A program made the translations under genes and the position numbers. Below are positions 35,643 to 45,440 of a DNA stretch of 64,000 bases, piece by piece. Location of the stretch: assembly GCF_000378605.1 (NCBI RefSeq), contig NZ_KB905156.1, positions 973,209-1,037,208 on the forward strand, read 5' to 3'. Below the pieces are notes generated by a model. It searched no databases, had not been told where the DNA came from, and saw only the letters and a list, made by a program, of their open reading frames with translations. This DNA is from Thioalkalivibrio sp. ALJ21 (GTDB lineage: Bacteria > Pseudomonadota > Gammaproteobacteria > Ectothiorhodospirales > Ectothiorhodospiraceae). Each line of letters begins with the position of its first letter. Within the stretch, counting starts at the first letter, position 1.

Positions 35643-36988
35643 CAGGTCAGCGACTTCAGCTTCTTCTCCAGGTAGTGGATATCGGTCCCACCGTTCTGGA
35701 AGTTCGCGTCGTTCATCAACTCGCTGTGCAGGGCGATGTTGGTCTCGATCCCGTCGATCACGATCTCGCCGAGCGCGCCGCGCATACGGGCGATCGCGAT
35801 CTTGCGGTCATACCCGTGGGCGATCAGCTTGCCGATCATCGAGTCGTAGTAGGGAGGCACCGCATAGCCATTGTAGATGTGGGTATCCATGCGGATGCCG
35901 AGCCCGCCCGGGGCGTGATACTGCTGGATGGTGCCCGGGCTGGGGATGAACGTGGCCGGGTTCTCGGCGTTGATGCGGCACTCGATCGCATGCCCGCGGA
36001 TCTCCACCTGATCCTGGGTCATGGACAGCGGCTCGCCCGCCGCGATGAGAATCTGTTCGCGTACCAGGTCGATGCCGGTGACCTGCTCGGTCACCGTGTG
36101 TTCGACCTGCAGCCGGGTGTTCATCTCGATGAAGTAGAACTCCCCGTTCTCGTAGAGGAACTCGAAGGTCCCGGCACCGCGGTAGCCGATCTCCTGACAG
36201 GCCCGCACCAGCCGCTCGCTCATGGCCTGGCGCTGCTCGTCGGTGATGCCCGGTGCCGGGGCCTCCTCGATCACCTTCTGGTGACGGCGCTGCATCGAGC
36301 AGTCGCGCTCGCCCAGGCAGATGGCGTTGCCGTGGCTGTCGGAGAGGATCTGGAACTCCACGTGGCGCGGCTGCTCAAGGTACTTCTCCATGTACAGGGT
36401 GTCGTTGCCGAACCCCTGCTGGGCCTCGCTGCGGGTCAGCGAGATCGAATGCAGCAGCGCGCCCTCGGTGTGCACCACGCGCATGCCGCGGCCACCGCCG
36501 CCCGCGGCGGCCTTGATGATCACCGGGTAGCCGATCTCGCGGGCCAGCGCCATGTTGGTGTCGGCGTCGTCGGTCAGCGCGCCGCCGGAACCCGGCACGC
36601 AGGGTACGCCGGCATCCAGCATCGCCTGCTTGGCCGAGACCTTGTCGCCCATCAGGCGAATCGTCTCGGCGCGCGGGCCGATAAAGGCAAAGCCCGAGGA
36701 CTCCACGCGCTCGGCGAAGTCCGCGTTCTCGGACAGGAAACCGTAGCCGGGGTGGATCGCGCCGGCATCGGTGACCTCGGCCGCGGCGATCAGTGCGGGG
36801 ATGTTCAGGTAGCTCTCGCCGGAGGCGGCCGGCCCGATGCAGACCGACTCGTCGGCCAGGCGCACGTGCTTCAGGTCGCGGTCGGCGCTGGAGTGCACCG
36901 CGACCGTCGCGATGCCCATCTCGCGGCAGGTGCGAAGGACCCGCAGGGCGATCTCGCCGCGGTTGGCGATCAGAATCTTCTCAAACAT
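35642..36988 (-). CDS. accC: Acetyl-CoA carboxylase, biotin carboxylase subunit
   Basis: 448 residues from ATG 36988 ([17 protein letters not shown]). ATP-grasp motifs include [10 protein letters not shown], the carboxylase blocks [16 protein letters not shown] and the EN-x-FIPSPG region. It carboxylates biotin on AccB, the first half of malonyl-CoA formation. The upstream open frame to 37147 lies within accB and is not used. It lies 32 bases after accB and overlaps prmA. Confidence 0.97.
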   Translation of the reverse strand: MFEKILIANRGEIALRVLRTCREMGIATVAVHSSADRDLKHVRLADESVCIGPAASGESYLNIPALIAAAEVTDAGAIHPGYGFLSENADFAERVESSGFAFIGPRAETIRLMGDKVSAKQAMLDAGVPCVPGSGGALTDDADTNMALAREIGYPVIIKAAAGGGGRGMRVVHTEGALLHSISLTRSEAQQGFGNDTLYMEKYLEQPRHVEFQILSDSHGNAICLGERDCSMQRRHQKVIEEAPAPGITDEQRQAMSERLVRACQEIGYRGAGTFEFLYENGEFYFIEMNTRLQVEHTVTEQVTGIDLVREQILIAAGEPLSMTQDQVEIRGHAIECRINAENPATFIPSPGTIQQYHAPGGLGIRMDTHIYNGYAVPPYYDSMIGKLIAHGYDRKIAIARMRGALGEIVIDGIETNIALHSELMNDANFQNGGTDIHYLEKKLKSLT

Positions 36989-37020
36989 GCTCGGACCTGT
37001 AGGCAGCGAAGTCGGGGGCG

Positions 37021-37473
37021 TCAGCCGATGATGAACAGGGGCTGGCCGTATTCCACCGGGTTGCCGTTCTCGACCAGGATGTCGCGGATGGTGCCGGCCT
37101 GGTCCGCCTCGATGGGGTTGAGCATCTTCATCGCCTCGATGATGCACAGCGTCTCGCCGACCTCGACCGTCTGGCCGACCTCGACAAAGGGTTTCGCGCC
37201 GGGGCTCGGGGCGCGGTAGAAGGTGCCGACCATCGGCGCGGTGACCGGGTGGCCATCCACTTCCGGCGCCGCCGGTGCCGCGGCCTCGCCCGCCGGAGCG
37301 GCCGGGGCGGCGGCTGGTGCCGGGGCGGGCATCGCTGCCGGGGCGGCGGCTACGGCCGAGCCACTCGGCGAGCGGGTGATGCGCACCGACTCCTCGCCTT
37401 CGTGGATCTCGATCTCGTGGATGCCGCTCTCGTCGAGCAGATCGATCAGTTTCTTGACCTTGCGAATATCCAT
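37021..37473 (-). CDS. accB: Acetyl-CoA carboxylase biotin carboxyl carrier protein
   Basis: 150 residues: N-terminal helical part, an Ala/Pro-rich flexible linker at about 40-70, and the biotinyl domain with the acceptor lysine K116 in EAMKM. The Thumb sequence ([13 protein letters not shown]) identifies it as AccB rather than a decarboxylase carrier. Lies 7 bases after aroQ. Confidence 0.97.
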   Translation of the reverse strand: MDIRKVKKLIDLLDESGIHEIEIHEGEESVRITRSPSGSAVAAAPAAMPAPAPAAAPAAPAGEAAAPAAPEVDGHPVTAPMVGTFYRAPSPGAKPFVEVGQTVEVGETLCIIEAMKMLNPIEADQAGTIRDILVENGNPVEYGQPLFIIG

Positions 37474-37480
37474 GGGGTGT

Positions 37481-37924
37481 CTATGACTCCTTGAGGGCCG
37501 CGATTGCCGCGTCCAGCGCCATCCGGTAGCCGATTACGCCGAACCCGCTCAGGGTGCCGGCGGCGATATCGGCCAGGCGCGAGGTATGGCGAAACGCCTC
37601 GCGCGCGTGGATGTTGCTGATGTGAATCTCGTAAAACGGGATGTCGACGCCCAGCAGTGCGTCGCGCAGGCTTACGCTGGTGTGCGTCAGGCCGCCCGGG
37701 TTGATCAGGATGCGGCGTACCCCCTCACTGCGTGCCGCATGGATGCGGTCGATCAGCTCGCCTTCATGGTTGCTCTGAAAGCAGGCCAGGGTCTCGCCGG
37801 CAGCCTGGGCGTGCGCAGTCAGGTCGGTCTCGATATCCGCCAGCGTATGGTGTCCGTACCGCTCCGGCTCCCGCTGTCCCAGCAGGTTCAGGTTGGGGCC
37901 GTTGAGTAGAAGGATAGAAGGCAT
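37481..37924 (-). CDS. aroQ: 3-dehydroquinate dehydratase, type II
   Basis: 147 residues from ATG 37924. The type II signature [18 protein letters not shown] contains the catalytic Tyr; [26 protein letters not shown] and [15 protein letters not shown] follow. It dehydrates 3-dehydroquinate in the shikimate pathway. The in-frame extension up to 38152 is not conserved and crosses repeat sequence. First gene of aroQ-accB-accC-prmA. Confidence 0.97.
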   Translation of the reverse strand: MPSILLLNGPNLNLLGQREPERYGHHTLADIETDLTAHAQAAGETLACFQSNHEGELIDRIHAARSEGVRRILINPGGLTHTSVSLRDALLGVDIPFYEIHISNIHAREAFRHTSRLADIAAGTLSGFGVIGYRMALDAAIAALKES

Positions 37925-38209
37925 GATGGGCGGAATCGGCAGCGATCCTGTCGTGAATGGACGCGATTGCACCAAAAATGGAAGGTGCATTGAATGAACG
38001 GGATTCTGCCGTACCGGTGGTGCGAGTGTCCAGCCAGACAGGCGTTTTTTGCCCCGGCTCGTGTGATGGGCGACTGCGATATGTCGATGGGTTGGGGCAG
38101 CCGTTCGAGCCTCGAGAGATTCCGGGCGAACGGTGCGTTTCGCAGGGCTCAACGCACCCTACGTCGCGCCGATGTCACGGTAGGATGCCGATGAGCGCAG
38201 CGAATCGCA
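37925..38209. other. Intergenic region between lhr and aroQ with palindromic repeats
   Basis: 285 bases with no gene. The right half (38132-38211) holds short dispersed-type palindromes, described separately; the left half (37925-38130) should contain the aroQ promoter on the minus strand but I see no convincing hexamers. Confidence 0.5.
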
Positions 38210-38211
38210 TC
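38132..38211. repeat. Short intergenic palindromic repeats
   Basis: GGTGCGTT (38132-38139) pairs with AACGCACC (38151-38158); on the other strand this reads GTAGGGTGCGTTGAGC, a sequence type scattered through many proteobacterial intergenic regions. A second palindrome, GATGAGCGCAGCG to CGCATC, spans 38190-38211 and contains part of the lhr stop codon. Confidence 0.6.
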
Positions 38212-41200
38212 AATAACGCTGCCCCGTCGGAGACTCCAGACGCAGCCCGCGCACCTCGCCTAGTGCACCGCCGGCACGCAGCGCAGCGGCGAACGGGGAC
38301 TGGCGCGCCGGTTCGCCGTTGATGCTCTCGATGGTCACGCCGCGGCGCTTTGGCAGCCAGCGGCTCCCGGCGAGCTGGCGGATCGCCTCGGTGACGAGTG
38401 CCGCGTGGGCCTCGTCGGTGTCGATGCCGGGGATGGTCTCCCAGACGAACAGTTGGCGACCGGAGGCGGCCAGGTACAGCAGCGGCTGGCCACCGGCCAG
38501 TGCGACCAGCGCCCCGGCGACCCGGCGCAGGCGGCCCTCGGCCGCTTCCGGCGGCTGCGGCCAGGGCAGGAGCTGGCCCCAGGGGCTGGCCGGGTCGACG
38601 CTCGCCAGCCACTGCGGCTCGGGGGTGTCGTCGGCCGTGCGTTCCAGGGCGCGCAGGCGGTCCACTGCGCCGGCGCGGGCGAACTGCGCGCCGGTCAGGC
38701 CCTCCACGAAGTGGCCACGGCGCAGTTTGCCGGCATCCTCCATCGCGCGGTAGACGGGGTACACGCGGCCGAAGCCGCCGGGCAGGCCCTCGGCGCGCGC
38801 CATCTCGCGGCTGACCACGCCGTACCGGGCCAGCAGGTTCTCGGCCTGTTCGCGGGCGCGCTCGGTCAGCGGCACGCCGGGGTCGATCAGCTCGGCGACC
38901 CGTGACCAGCGCCCACCGGCCAGACCCTGTCCCGGGCGTCGCTGGCCGCGCGCGGACGTCTTGCGCTGGCCCAGGCTGCGCAGCGGCGCGAAGGTGTCGT
39001 TGGTGATCTGCCCGGCCCAGACCAGGTCCCAGATCGCGGCCTCGATCGCGTCCTGGCGGGCGTCCGGCTGTGCGCTGCGGGCCGCGTGTTCCAGCTCCAG
39101 GTAGAAGCAGGCGCCGCGCCGGTCCAGGGCCTCCAGGATCGCCTGCGCCAGCGGGTCGTCGCTGGCGGGGGTATCCGTGGCATCGGCCTCCGGTTCCAGC
39201 AGCACCATCGCCTGTTCGCGGCGCAGGAAGCGGATGCGCCCGTCGCGCTGGCCCAGTGCGCCACTCCCCACCCAGACGAACTCCCCGGAGGCGGTGATGC
39301 GGTCCAGCGCATCCAGCGAGAAGTCGCGCACCCGCATCGGCAGCACATGGGCAGTCCAGGCGGACCAGGGCAGGGCGATGCCCTCCAGTTGCGTCAGCGT
39401 GTCGCGCAGGGCGCCGGCCCCGCGGCCGGGTTCGATCAGGCCCTGCCAGGCGGGCAGGAAGCGGCCGAGCGCGCGGGCGTCCACCGCGGCCGCCTCGTCG
39501 CGCAGCCGCGCCAGGGTGCGGCGCTTCAGCCGCCGCAGGATGTCCAGTTCGCACCAGTCCTCGCCCGTGCCCTGCGGGCGGATCTCGCCGCGCAGCAGCA
39601 CGCCGGCACGTTCCAGGCTCTCGAGCGCCGGCAGCAGGGCGCCCGGCGCGAGGCCATAGCGTGCGCCCAGGTCCTCGCTGCGGAACGGGCCGTGGGTGCG
39701 GGCGTAGCGGCGCAGCAGTTGTTCCAGCGGCCGCTGCGGCGGTTCTAGGAAGGCGGCGGGCAGGCCGGGCGGGGGCACCACGCCGAGGGCATCGCGGTAC
39801 AGCGCGGCGTCCTCGGCGGCGATCCAGCGCGGCTCGCCGGCGATACGCACCTCCACCGCGCGCAGGGAGCGGGCGAGCTGTTCCAGCCACGGCCCCGGCG
39901 CCTCGGCACAGGCGGCCGCGACCTCGTCCGTGCTCAGGTCCCCGCGCCGGCGCAGCAGGTCGTGCAGGGCGTCGGCGCCCGGCACCCGGGTCGCCTCGGT
40001 GGCGTGCGCCAGCTCGGCCTCCAGCTCGGCCAGGGCCTCGGGGTCGATCAGCTCGCGCAGCTCGGCCTGGCCCAGCAGTTCGGCCAGCATGCCGCGGTCC
40101 AGCGTCAGCGCCTGGGCCTTGCGCTCGGCCATGGGCGCGTCCTGCTCGTAGATGTAGGCCGCGACATAGGCGAACACCAGGCTGCGGGCGAACGGGGAGG
40201 CCTGCGGCGTCTCCACCTCGTGCACGCGGATGCGGCGTTCCTGCACGCCGCGCAGGATCTGACGCAGGGCGCCCAGGTCGAACACGTCGGCCAGCACCTG
40301 GCGGTAGGTCTCCAGCACCACCGGGAAGCTCGCGTACTCGCGCACCGAGGCCAGCAGCTGCTGCGACTTCAGCCGCTGCGCCCACAGCGGGGTGCGCTGG
40401 CCGGGGCGGTTGCGTACCAGCAGCAGGGCGCGCGCCGCGTTTTCGCGAAAGGCGCTGGCGAACAGGGTGGAGTTGCCCAGCTCGCGGGTGACCGCCTCCT
40501 CCAGTTCCTCCGGGTCGGGGAACAAGGCGTCCAGCTCAGGCAGGTCCTCGCTGTCGGCCAGGCGCAGCACGATGCCGTCGTCGGTGTACATCACCTGCAC
40601 CTCGAAGCCGGAGCGGCTGTTCAGCGCGCCCTGCAGGGCCAGCGCCCAGGGGGCGTGCACGCGCGCGCCGAATGGCGTCAGGATGCAGACGCGCCAGTCG
40701 CCAACCTCGTCGCGGAAGCGTTCGACCACGATGCGCTGGTCGGAGGGCAGCTGTCCGGTGGCCTCGCGCTGCTCGTCGATGTAGTCGCTGAGGGTCTCCA
40801 CCGCCGCCTCCGACAGTGGCGCGTGTTCCCTGAGCCAGGCCGCGCGCTCGGCGCGGCCCATGCGTGCCAGCCGCTCGGTGGCGGCGCCGATGGCCTGGCC
40901 GAGCTGGATCGGGCGGCCGGGGCCGTCGCCATGCCAGAACGGGAGCTTGCCGACCTCGCCGGGGGCGGGGGAGACGAGCACGCGGTCGCGGGTGATCGCC
41001 TCCACATGCCAGGTGCTGGCACCCAGGGTCACGTTCTCGCCGGTCTTCAGCTCGAACACCATCTCTTCGTCCAGTTCGCCGATGCGCGGCCCGCCCTCGC
41101 CGACATGCACGCCGTACAGCCCGCGGTCGGGGATGGTCCCGGCGTTCAGACGCGCGGCCAGTGCCGCCCCCCGGCGCGGGGTCAGCTCGTCGCGGGCGCG

Positions 41201-42766
41201 GTCCCAGGCGAGCCAGGGGCGCAGGTCGGCGAAGTCGGTGCTCGGGTAGTGGCCGGAGAGCATGTCCAGCGTGGCCTCGAGCAGTGGCCGCGACAGCTCG
41301 CGCCAGGGCGCGGCGCGGCGGACCAGCGCGTACAGCTCGTCCACCGTGCGCGGGCGTTCGCAGACCATCGCGACGATCTGCTGGGCGAGTACGTCCAGCG
41401 GGTTGTGCGGGGCGTGGATCGGTTCCAGCGCGCCGGCCTGCATGCGCTCGCCGATCACCGCGCATTCGAGCAGGTCGCCGCGAAAGCGCGGCAGCAGCAG
41501 CGAGCGCGAGACCTGGCCCACGCCGTGCCCGGCACGCCCGGCGCGCTGCAGCCCGCGCGCGACCGCGCCGGGGGATTCGACCATGATCACCAGGTCCACT
41601 GCGCCCATGTCGATGCCCAGCTCCAGCGAGCTGGTCGCGACGATGCCGCGCAGGCGCCCGGTCTTCAGCCGGCCCTCGATCTCGGCGCGGCGCTCGTGGG
41701 ACACGCTGCCGTGGTGGGCGGCGACCAGGTCCTCTACAGGTTCGACATCCTCCGGCTGCTGCTCCCGCCAGGCCTCGTTGATGCGCTGGACCAGGCGCTC
41801 GCACAGCCCGCGGCTGTTCACGAACACGATGGTGGAGCGGTGCTCCAGGATCGCGGCCAGCAGGCGCGGCTCCAGTCGTGCGGCGCGGTCGCCGCCACCG
41901 GTAGGGAGCTGCCCGGTGCCCTGGCCGTAGACCGCGCCGAGGATGGAGCCGGACGGGATCGGGCCGGATGAGGGGCTTGTCGCCTCCGGCCCCTCGACGG
42001 TCGGTGCTGCGTGCTCGGCGGGCGGCTCCTCGGGGGCGAGAATCTCCAGGTCCAGGCGCGGTGGCTCGGCGGCGTCGATCACCTCCACCTCGCGGTCGCC
42101 GCCAAGGAAGCCGCGCGCCACCTCCACCGGGTACACGGTGGCGGACAGCCCGATGCGCTGCGGGTCCTCCCCGCAGCGTTCGGCCAGCCGTTCCAGCGAC
42201 AGGGCGAGATGCGCGCCGCGCTTGTTACCGGCCAGCGCATGTACCTCGTCGATGATGACCGTGTGGACGGATTCGAGGTTTTCGGCGGCCTTCGAGCCCA
42301 GCAGCAGGTACAGCGACTCGGGGGTGGTCACCAGGATGTCGCCGGGTTCGCGCGCCTGGGCGCGGCGCTCGGCCTGCGGGGTGTCGCCGGTGCGGATGTG
42401 TACCACCGGCTCGCTTGCGGTCTCGCCTACGGTCTGGCCCACGGTCTGGCCCAGGCGCGTGGCGGTCTGCGCGATGCCGGTCAGCGGGGCGCGCAGGTTG
42501 CGTTCGATGTCGGTGGCCAGCGCCTTCAGCGGCGAGATGTACAGCACCGAGTAGCCGCGCCGGGCATCCGGCGAGGGCTCGCCGGTCAGGCGGTCAATGG
42601 CGCTGAGGAAGGCGGCGAGGGTCTTGCCGCTGCCGGTGGGGGCGATCAGCAGGCAGTGATGGCCGGCCCGGATCGCGGGCCAGCCGCGCGACTGGATCGC
42701 AGTCGCCTGCCCGAAGGCCTCGCCGAACCAGGTATCGGTCGCGGGGCGAAAGGGCGTGACCGGCAT
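38210..42766 (-). CDS. lhr: Long Lhr-type ATP-dependent DNA/RNA helicase
   Basis: 1518 residues, the length of full bacterial Lhr. The superfamily 2 core has Walker A APTGSGKT at 42-49, a DEVH box, GLSATVYP, then the second RecA fold with TSSLELGIDMG and QRAGRAGHG. A winged-helix and beta-barrel core, with WHVEAITRDRVLVSPAPG, follows. The last 600 or so residues are the Lhr-CTD found only in long Lhr proteins. Family members translocate 3'-5' and unwind RNA:DNA hybrids. Residues around 108-118 carry a short GQTVGQTVGET duplication. Its TGA is inside a repeat. Confidence 0.95.
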   Translation of the reverse strand: MPVTPFRPATDTWFGEAFGQATAIQSRGWPAIRAGHHCLLIAPTGSGKTLAAFLSAIDRLTGEPSPDARRGYSVLYISPLKALATDIERNLRAPLTGIAQTATRLGQTVGQTVGETASEPVVHIRTGDTPQAERRAQAREPGDILVTTPESLYLLLGSKAAENLESVHTVIIDEVHALAGNKRGAHLALSLERLAERCGEDPQRIGLSATVYPVEVARGFLGGDREVEVIDAAEPPRLDLEILAPEEPPAEHAAPTVEGPEATSPSSGPIPSGSILGAVYGQGTGQLPTGGGDRAARLEPRLLAAILEHRSTIVFVNSRGLCERLVQRINEAWREQQPEDVEPVEDLVAAHHGSVSHERRAEIEGRLKTGRLRGIVATSSLELGIDMGAVDLVIMVESPGAVARGLQRAGRAGHGVGQVSRSLLLPRFRGDLLECAVIGERMQAGALEPIHAPHNPLDVLAQQIVAMVCERPRTVDELYALVRRAAPWRELSRPLLEATLDMLSGHYPSTDFADLRPWLAWDRARDELTPRRGAALAARLNAGTIPDRGLYGVHVGEGGPRIGELDEEMVFELKTGENVTLGASTWHVEAITRDRVLVSPAPGEVGKLPFWHGDGPGRPIQLGQAIGAATERLARMGRAERAAWLREHAPLSEAAVETLSDYIDEQREATGQLPSDQRIVVERFRDEVGDWRVCILTPFGARVHAPWALALQGALNSRSGFEVQVMYTDDGIVLRLADSEDLPELDALFPDPEELEEAVTRELGNSTLFASAFRENAARALLLVRNRPGQRTPLWAQRLKSQQLLASVREYASFPVVLETYRQVLADVFDLGALRQILRGVQERRIRVHEVETPQASPFARSLVFAYVAAYIYEQDAPMAERKAQALTLDRGMLAELLGQAELRELIDPEALAELEAELAHATEATRVPGADALHDLLRRRGDLSTDEVAAACAEAPGPWLEQLARSLRAVEVRIAGEPRWIAAEDAALYRDALGVVPPPGLPAAFLEPPQRPLEQLLRRYARTHGPFRSEDLGARYGLAPGALLPALESLERAGVLLRGEIRPQGTGEDWCELDILRRLKRRTLARLRDEAAAVDARALGRFLPAWQGLIEPGRGAGALRDTLTQLEGIALPWSAWTAHVLPMRVRDFSLDALDRITASGEFVWVGSGALGQRDGRIRFLRREQAMVLLEPEADATDTPASDDPLAQAILEALDRRGACFYLELEHAARSAQPDARQDAIEAAIWDLVWAGQITNDTFAPLRSLGQRKTSARGQRRPGQGLAGGRWSRVAELIDPGVPLTERAREQAENLLARYGVVSREMARAEGLPGGFGRVYPVYRAMEDAGKLRRGHFVEGLTGAQFARAGAVDRLRALERTADDTPEPQWLASVDPASPWGQLLPWPQPPEAAEGRLRRVAGALVALAGGQPLLYLAASGRQLFVWETIPGIDTDEAHAALVTEAIRQLAGSRWLPKRRGVTIESINGEPARQSPFAAALRAGGALGEVRGLRLESPTGQRY

Positions 42767-42784
42767 CGGCTCGGGCGTAGCGGG

Positions 42785-43087
42785 TCAGGCGTGGCCGACG
42801 GTGGTGTCGGTGGTGGCGTGGAAGTAGTCGCTGTCGCGCGCCAGCTCGTCGATCAGCTCGTGCAACATGGCCAGACGGCTCTCGGCGTCCGCGAACGGGG
42901 CGCAGTCCTCGCACAACGGATCGCCGCAGGGCTGGCGGCTGTACAGCCAGAAATGCACGGCACCGGCCAGCAGGCCGTCGGCGACGTCGCCGGTTTCGGC
43001 GGCCTGGCCGTCATCGGCGAGCCGGTTCGCCAGCTCGATCAGGTGCTGGGCGGCGTTGTTGTAGGTCTGGTCGGCGGTGTCGTTCAT
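42785..43087 (-). CDS. Small protein of unknown function
   Basis: 100 residues from ATG 43087 (MNDTADQTYNNAAQHL). Acidic and helical, with two CxxC-like cysteines in CGDPLCEDC, which could bind a metal. No signal peptide or membrane helix. It lies 18 bases upstream of lhr on the same strand and so is probably co-transcribed with it. I do not recognise a named family. The open frame continues in codon-less extension to 44182, but that part is antisense-frame shadow of the phosphatase gene. Confidence 0.7.
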   Translation of the reverse strand: MNDTADQTYNNAAQHLIELANRLADDGQAAETGDVADGLLAGAVHFWLYSRQPCGDPLCEDCAPFADAESRLAMLHELIDELARDSDYFHATTDTTVGHA

Positions 43088-43152
43088 GGGATCTCGGGAC
43101 AGTCTTGTTTCAGCCAGCGCCAGCCCGTTTGGCCGGCACAGAACCCGACAGT

Positions 43153-44364
43153 TTACCGCGACTGGCCGATATTCCGAAGAAACAGGGGAATATGCCGCTC
43201 TTCCGGCGACAGGCCCCCGTGGGCGCCGACGAAGAACGGCCCCTCGTCGTCGTCCGGCGGGTCCACCAGGTAGGCGTCCTCCGCGGGCAGCAGCAGGTAG
43301 TCGCCGGCGCGCGCCCGCAGCTCGGGGTGCTCCCGGTGATGCCCCGGGGGCAGGCCCAGGGTGCCGGGCCCCAGCCAGTCCGCGGCGGGGACTGCGGCTA
43401 CGTCTGCGCCGAAGGCGGCGTCCAGGGCCGTCAGGAAGTCCGTGTCGCGTCCTTTGCGCACATGGGCGATGGCCGCGCGCGGCTCGCCGGTCAGGCGGTG
43501 GCGCAGGCAGGCCTGCACCGCCGGATGTTCGCGCAGGTCCAGGCGGCGCTCCATGGTGCGCATGCCGTGGTCGGCGGTGGTCAGGAAGATGCTTTCCGGA
43601 CGCTGGATTTGCGCGCAGGTCGCGGTGTAGGCCAGGTCCAGCTGCTTCAGGTGGCGCTCCACCTCCGGGCTCTCCGGGCCGTAGGCGTGGCCCAGGTGGT
43701 CGAGCTCCGACCAGTAGACGTAGGTGAAATGCGGCCCCGGTGTCGCGTTCACATGCGCGGCCACCCGTGCCGGCAGCTCGGACAGGTCCTCGAAGCCGAT
43801 GAACGCGGCGGAGCCGTTCATCATGCGGTTGTACGGTGTGCCGCCGATCCAGTCCGGGCCGATCATGGTCGTGTGGCAGCCGAGCCGGTCGACCAGGCGG
43901 TCCGGCTGTACGCGGCCGGTAAGCTCGCGGTAGCCGAGCGTGGCCGGGCGGTCCTCGGTGTCGCGCTCCTGGCCCATCAGCACCGTCAGCGTGCGCTCGG
44001 CAGCCGGCAGCCGGGTGTGCCAGCCGAGCAGGCCGTGCTGCGCGGGCGTGCGCCCGGTCAGGATGCTGGTGATCGCGGTGGCCGTGGTGCTGGGGAACAC
44101 GGTCTCGAGGTCGGTCACGTAGTCCGCGCCCAGCAGCGGCGTGTGGCGGCGATAGCGGGTGGCGAAGCCGTCGATCAGCCACAGCACGATGTGGCGGTCC
44201 GGCCCCAGATGCTCGGAGACGCCCGGCAGCGGCGGGTGGCTGGCCGCCGGGTTCAGGCTGGCCTCGATCTGGCCGAGCAGGTCCATCAGCCCCGGCGCTT
44301 CCAGCCGGGCGCGCAGGATGTGGTCGACGGCGGATTCGGGCGCGGGGATCTCGGTTAGCGGCAA
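43153..44364 (-). CDS. Alkaline phosphatase superfamily protein (type I phosphodiesterase/nucleotide pyrophosphatase-like)
   Basis: 403 residues if started at TTG 44364. Metal sites are complete: LWLIDGF (Asp), the nucleophile Thr in FPSTTATAITSILTG, WSELDHLGHAYG (Asp and His), TTADHGM (Asp-His) and GAHGGLSP (His). The substrate is not predictable. There is no ATG between the bolA stop and the conserved domain except one at the LMDLL segment; TTG 44364 is 5 bases before the bolA stop and is my choice, with low certainty. The only longer reading would run through bolA. Confidence 0.8.
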   Translation of the reverse strand: MPLTEIPAPESAVDHILRARLEAPGLMDLLGQIEASLNPAASHPPLPGVSEHLGPDRHIVLWLIDGFATRYRRHTPLLGADYVTDLETVFPSTTATAITSILTGRTPAQHGLLGWHTRLPAAERTLTVLMGQERDTEDRPATLGYRELTGRVQPDRLVDRLGCHTTMIGPDWIGGTPYNRMMNGSAAFIGFEDLSELPARVAAHVNATPGPHFTYVYWSELDHLGHAYGPESPEVERHLKQLDLAYTATCAQIQRPESIFLTTADHGMRTMERRLDLREHPAVQACLRHRLTGEPRAAIAHVRKGRDTDFLTALDAAFGADVAAVPAADWLGPGTLGLPPGHHREHPELRARAGDYLLLPAEDAYLVDPPDDDEGPFFVGAHGGLSPEERHIPLFLRNIGQSR

Positions 44365-44368
44365 GGGA

Positions 44369-44689
44369 TCAGGCCTTGCCGCCGTCGCCACCCATGCAGG
44401 GCGGGGAGTCGGCGACCTTGCCGGCGCGCTCGAACCACTGGTCCGGGTCCAGCGTGTGCAGCGCCAGGGCATGGATGCCCCCGGCCAGCTCGTCGGCCAG
44501 GGCCTGGTTCACCAGCCGGTGCCGCGCGATCAGCTTCTGGTCACGAAAGGCCTCGGACACCACCGTCACCTTGAAATGCGACTCCGAACCCGGCGGCACG
44601 TTGTGCATGTGGCTCTCGTTCACCACCTCCAGATGCTCGGGCGCAAAGCGCTCCTCCAGCTTCCGGGTAATGGTCTCCTGCATGCTCAT
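44369..44689 (-). CDS. bolA: BolA family protein
   Basis: 106 residues from ATG 44689 with GGAG six bases upstream. The BolA fold is seen in LEVVNESHMHNVPPGSESHFKV, with the conserved His pair, and the RHRLVNQAL segment; the C-terminal tail has Cys/Met (PPCMGG). BolA works with monothiol glutaredoxins in iron-sulfur and iron sensing. The phosphatase-like gene follows immediately. Confidence 0.9.
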   Translation of the reverse strand: MSMQETITRKLEERFAPEHLEVVNESHMHNVPPGSESHFKVTVVSEAFRDQKLIARHRLVNQALADELAGGIHALALHTLDPDQWFERAGKVADSPPCMGGDGGKA

Positions 44690-44802
44690 CGACGACTCCA
44701 GTGCTTCGATTGACGGGACATCGCACTCAGTGTGCCGTGTCGTACCCGCATGTCCAGATCCTTGGCCAGCCGCATGGCTGCCGCTGTCTGGGGGGGCAGT
44801 CA

Positions 44803-45102
44803 TCAGCCTTCCCGTGTGCGTTCCTTCCAGTAATCCGGGTGGCGGTGCAGGTGCATGACCGCGAGAATCAGGATGCCCCCGTCCTCCTCTGCGTAGAGAA
44901 CCCCATACGGAAACCGCTTCACGAATGAGCGCCGCACTTCGCCCTCCAGAACGGTCCAGGCACGCGGGTAGGCGATGGCGCGTTGCACCGCTGCAAACAC
45001 TTCAACTGCAAAATCGTTCCCGAGGCCGGGCTCGATTTCTTCGTAGTACTGAACGGCCTCGGTGAGTTCTTGATCCGCTTCCGGGTGAAAGCGAAAACTC
45101 AT
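44803..45102 (-). CDS. ParE/RelE-family toxin of a type II toxin-antitoxin system
   Basis: 99 residues. FRFHPEADQELTEAVQYYEE is the typical ParE/RelE N terminus and VRRSFVKRFPYGVLY the central strand pair; HRHPDYWKER closes the fold. The group most like this is ParE-type, which targets gyrase, but RelE-like mRNA cleavage is not excluded. It overlaps the antitoxin gene by 4 bases; antitoxin comes first. Confidence 0.88.
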   Translation of the reverse strand: MSFRFHPEADQELTEAVQYYEEIEPGLGNDFAVEVFAAVQRAIAYPRAWTVLEGEVRRSFVKRFPYGVLYAEEDGGILILAVMHLHRHPDYWKERTREG

Positions 45103-45323
45103 CGTTCAAACCGGCTCCATATCCTCTCGAAGACCTGTTCGCCCGGAATCGCTTCGACTGTGCCCGAGCGGATCTCTTTCAGGCGCTTCCGCGAGACCTC
45201 CGCCCATTTGCGGTCCACGCCCGCATCGGGCGGGTTCAGGCTGCGCAGGAGGGAATCGACCACCAGAGCGCGCTCTTCCACGGGCAGGGATTCGGCTTCG
45301 TCAATAAGGTCTTTGATCTTCAT
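45099..45323 (-). CDS. Addiction module antitoxin (Pfam-type addiction module component)
   Basis: 74 residues. LIDEAESLPVEERALVVDSLLRSL is the hallmark of the short addiction-module antitoxins paired with ParE-like toxins; the C-terminal part would wrap the toxin. Translational coupling through a 4-base overlap ensures antitoxin excess. Autoregulation is probable for such pairs, but no operator was identified in the 117-base spacer before the divergent HAD gene. Confidence 0.88.
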   Translation of the reverse strand: MKIKDLIDEAESLPVEERALVVDSLLRSLNPPDAGVDRKWAEVSRKRLKEIRSGTVEAIPGEQVFERIWSRFER

Positions 45324-45440
45324 GTCACCATCTTCCTGGTATCGCTGGGGGCGATGACCGGCGCAAGCGGAATTCTCATACTGGCATCTTGCGGCCGGTA
45401 GTGCGAGATGGCGGTTTGGTGGTTACACCCGGGAGGGGCT

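Noticed and set aside
38175-40385. 736-codon open frame overlapping the 3' half of lhr in another frame of the same strand
   Set aside because: Low-complexity Arg/Ala/Gly/Pro product and no ribosome-binding site; lhr has clear domains throughout.
39962-41971. 669-codon plus-strand open frame antisense to lhr
   Set aside because: No recognisable domain and atypical composition; explained by GC-rich third positions of lhr.
44365-44472. Longer start for the alkaline-phosphatase-superfamily gene (ATG 44472)
   Set aside because: It would lie wholly within bolA, and the predicted residues (Trp/Arg/Pro-rich) resemble an out-of-frame product.
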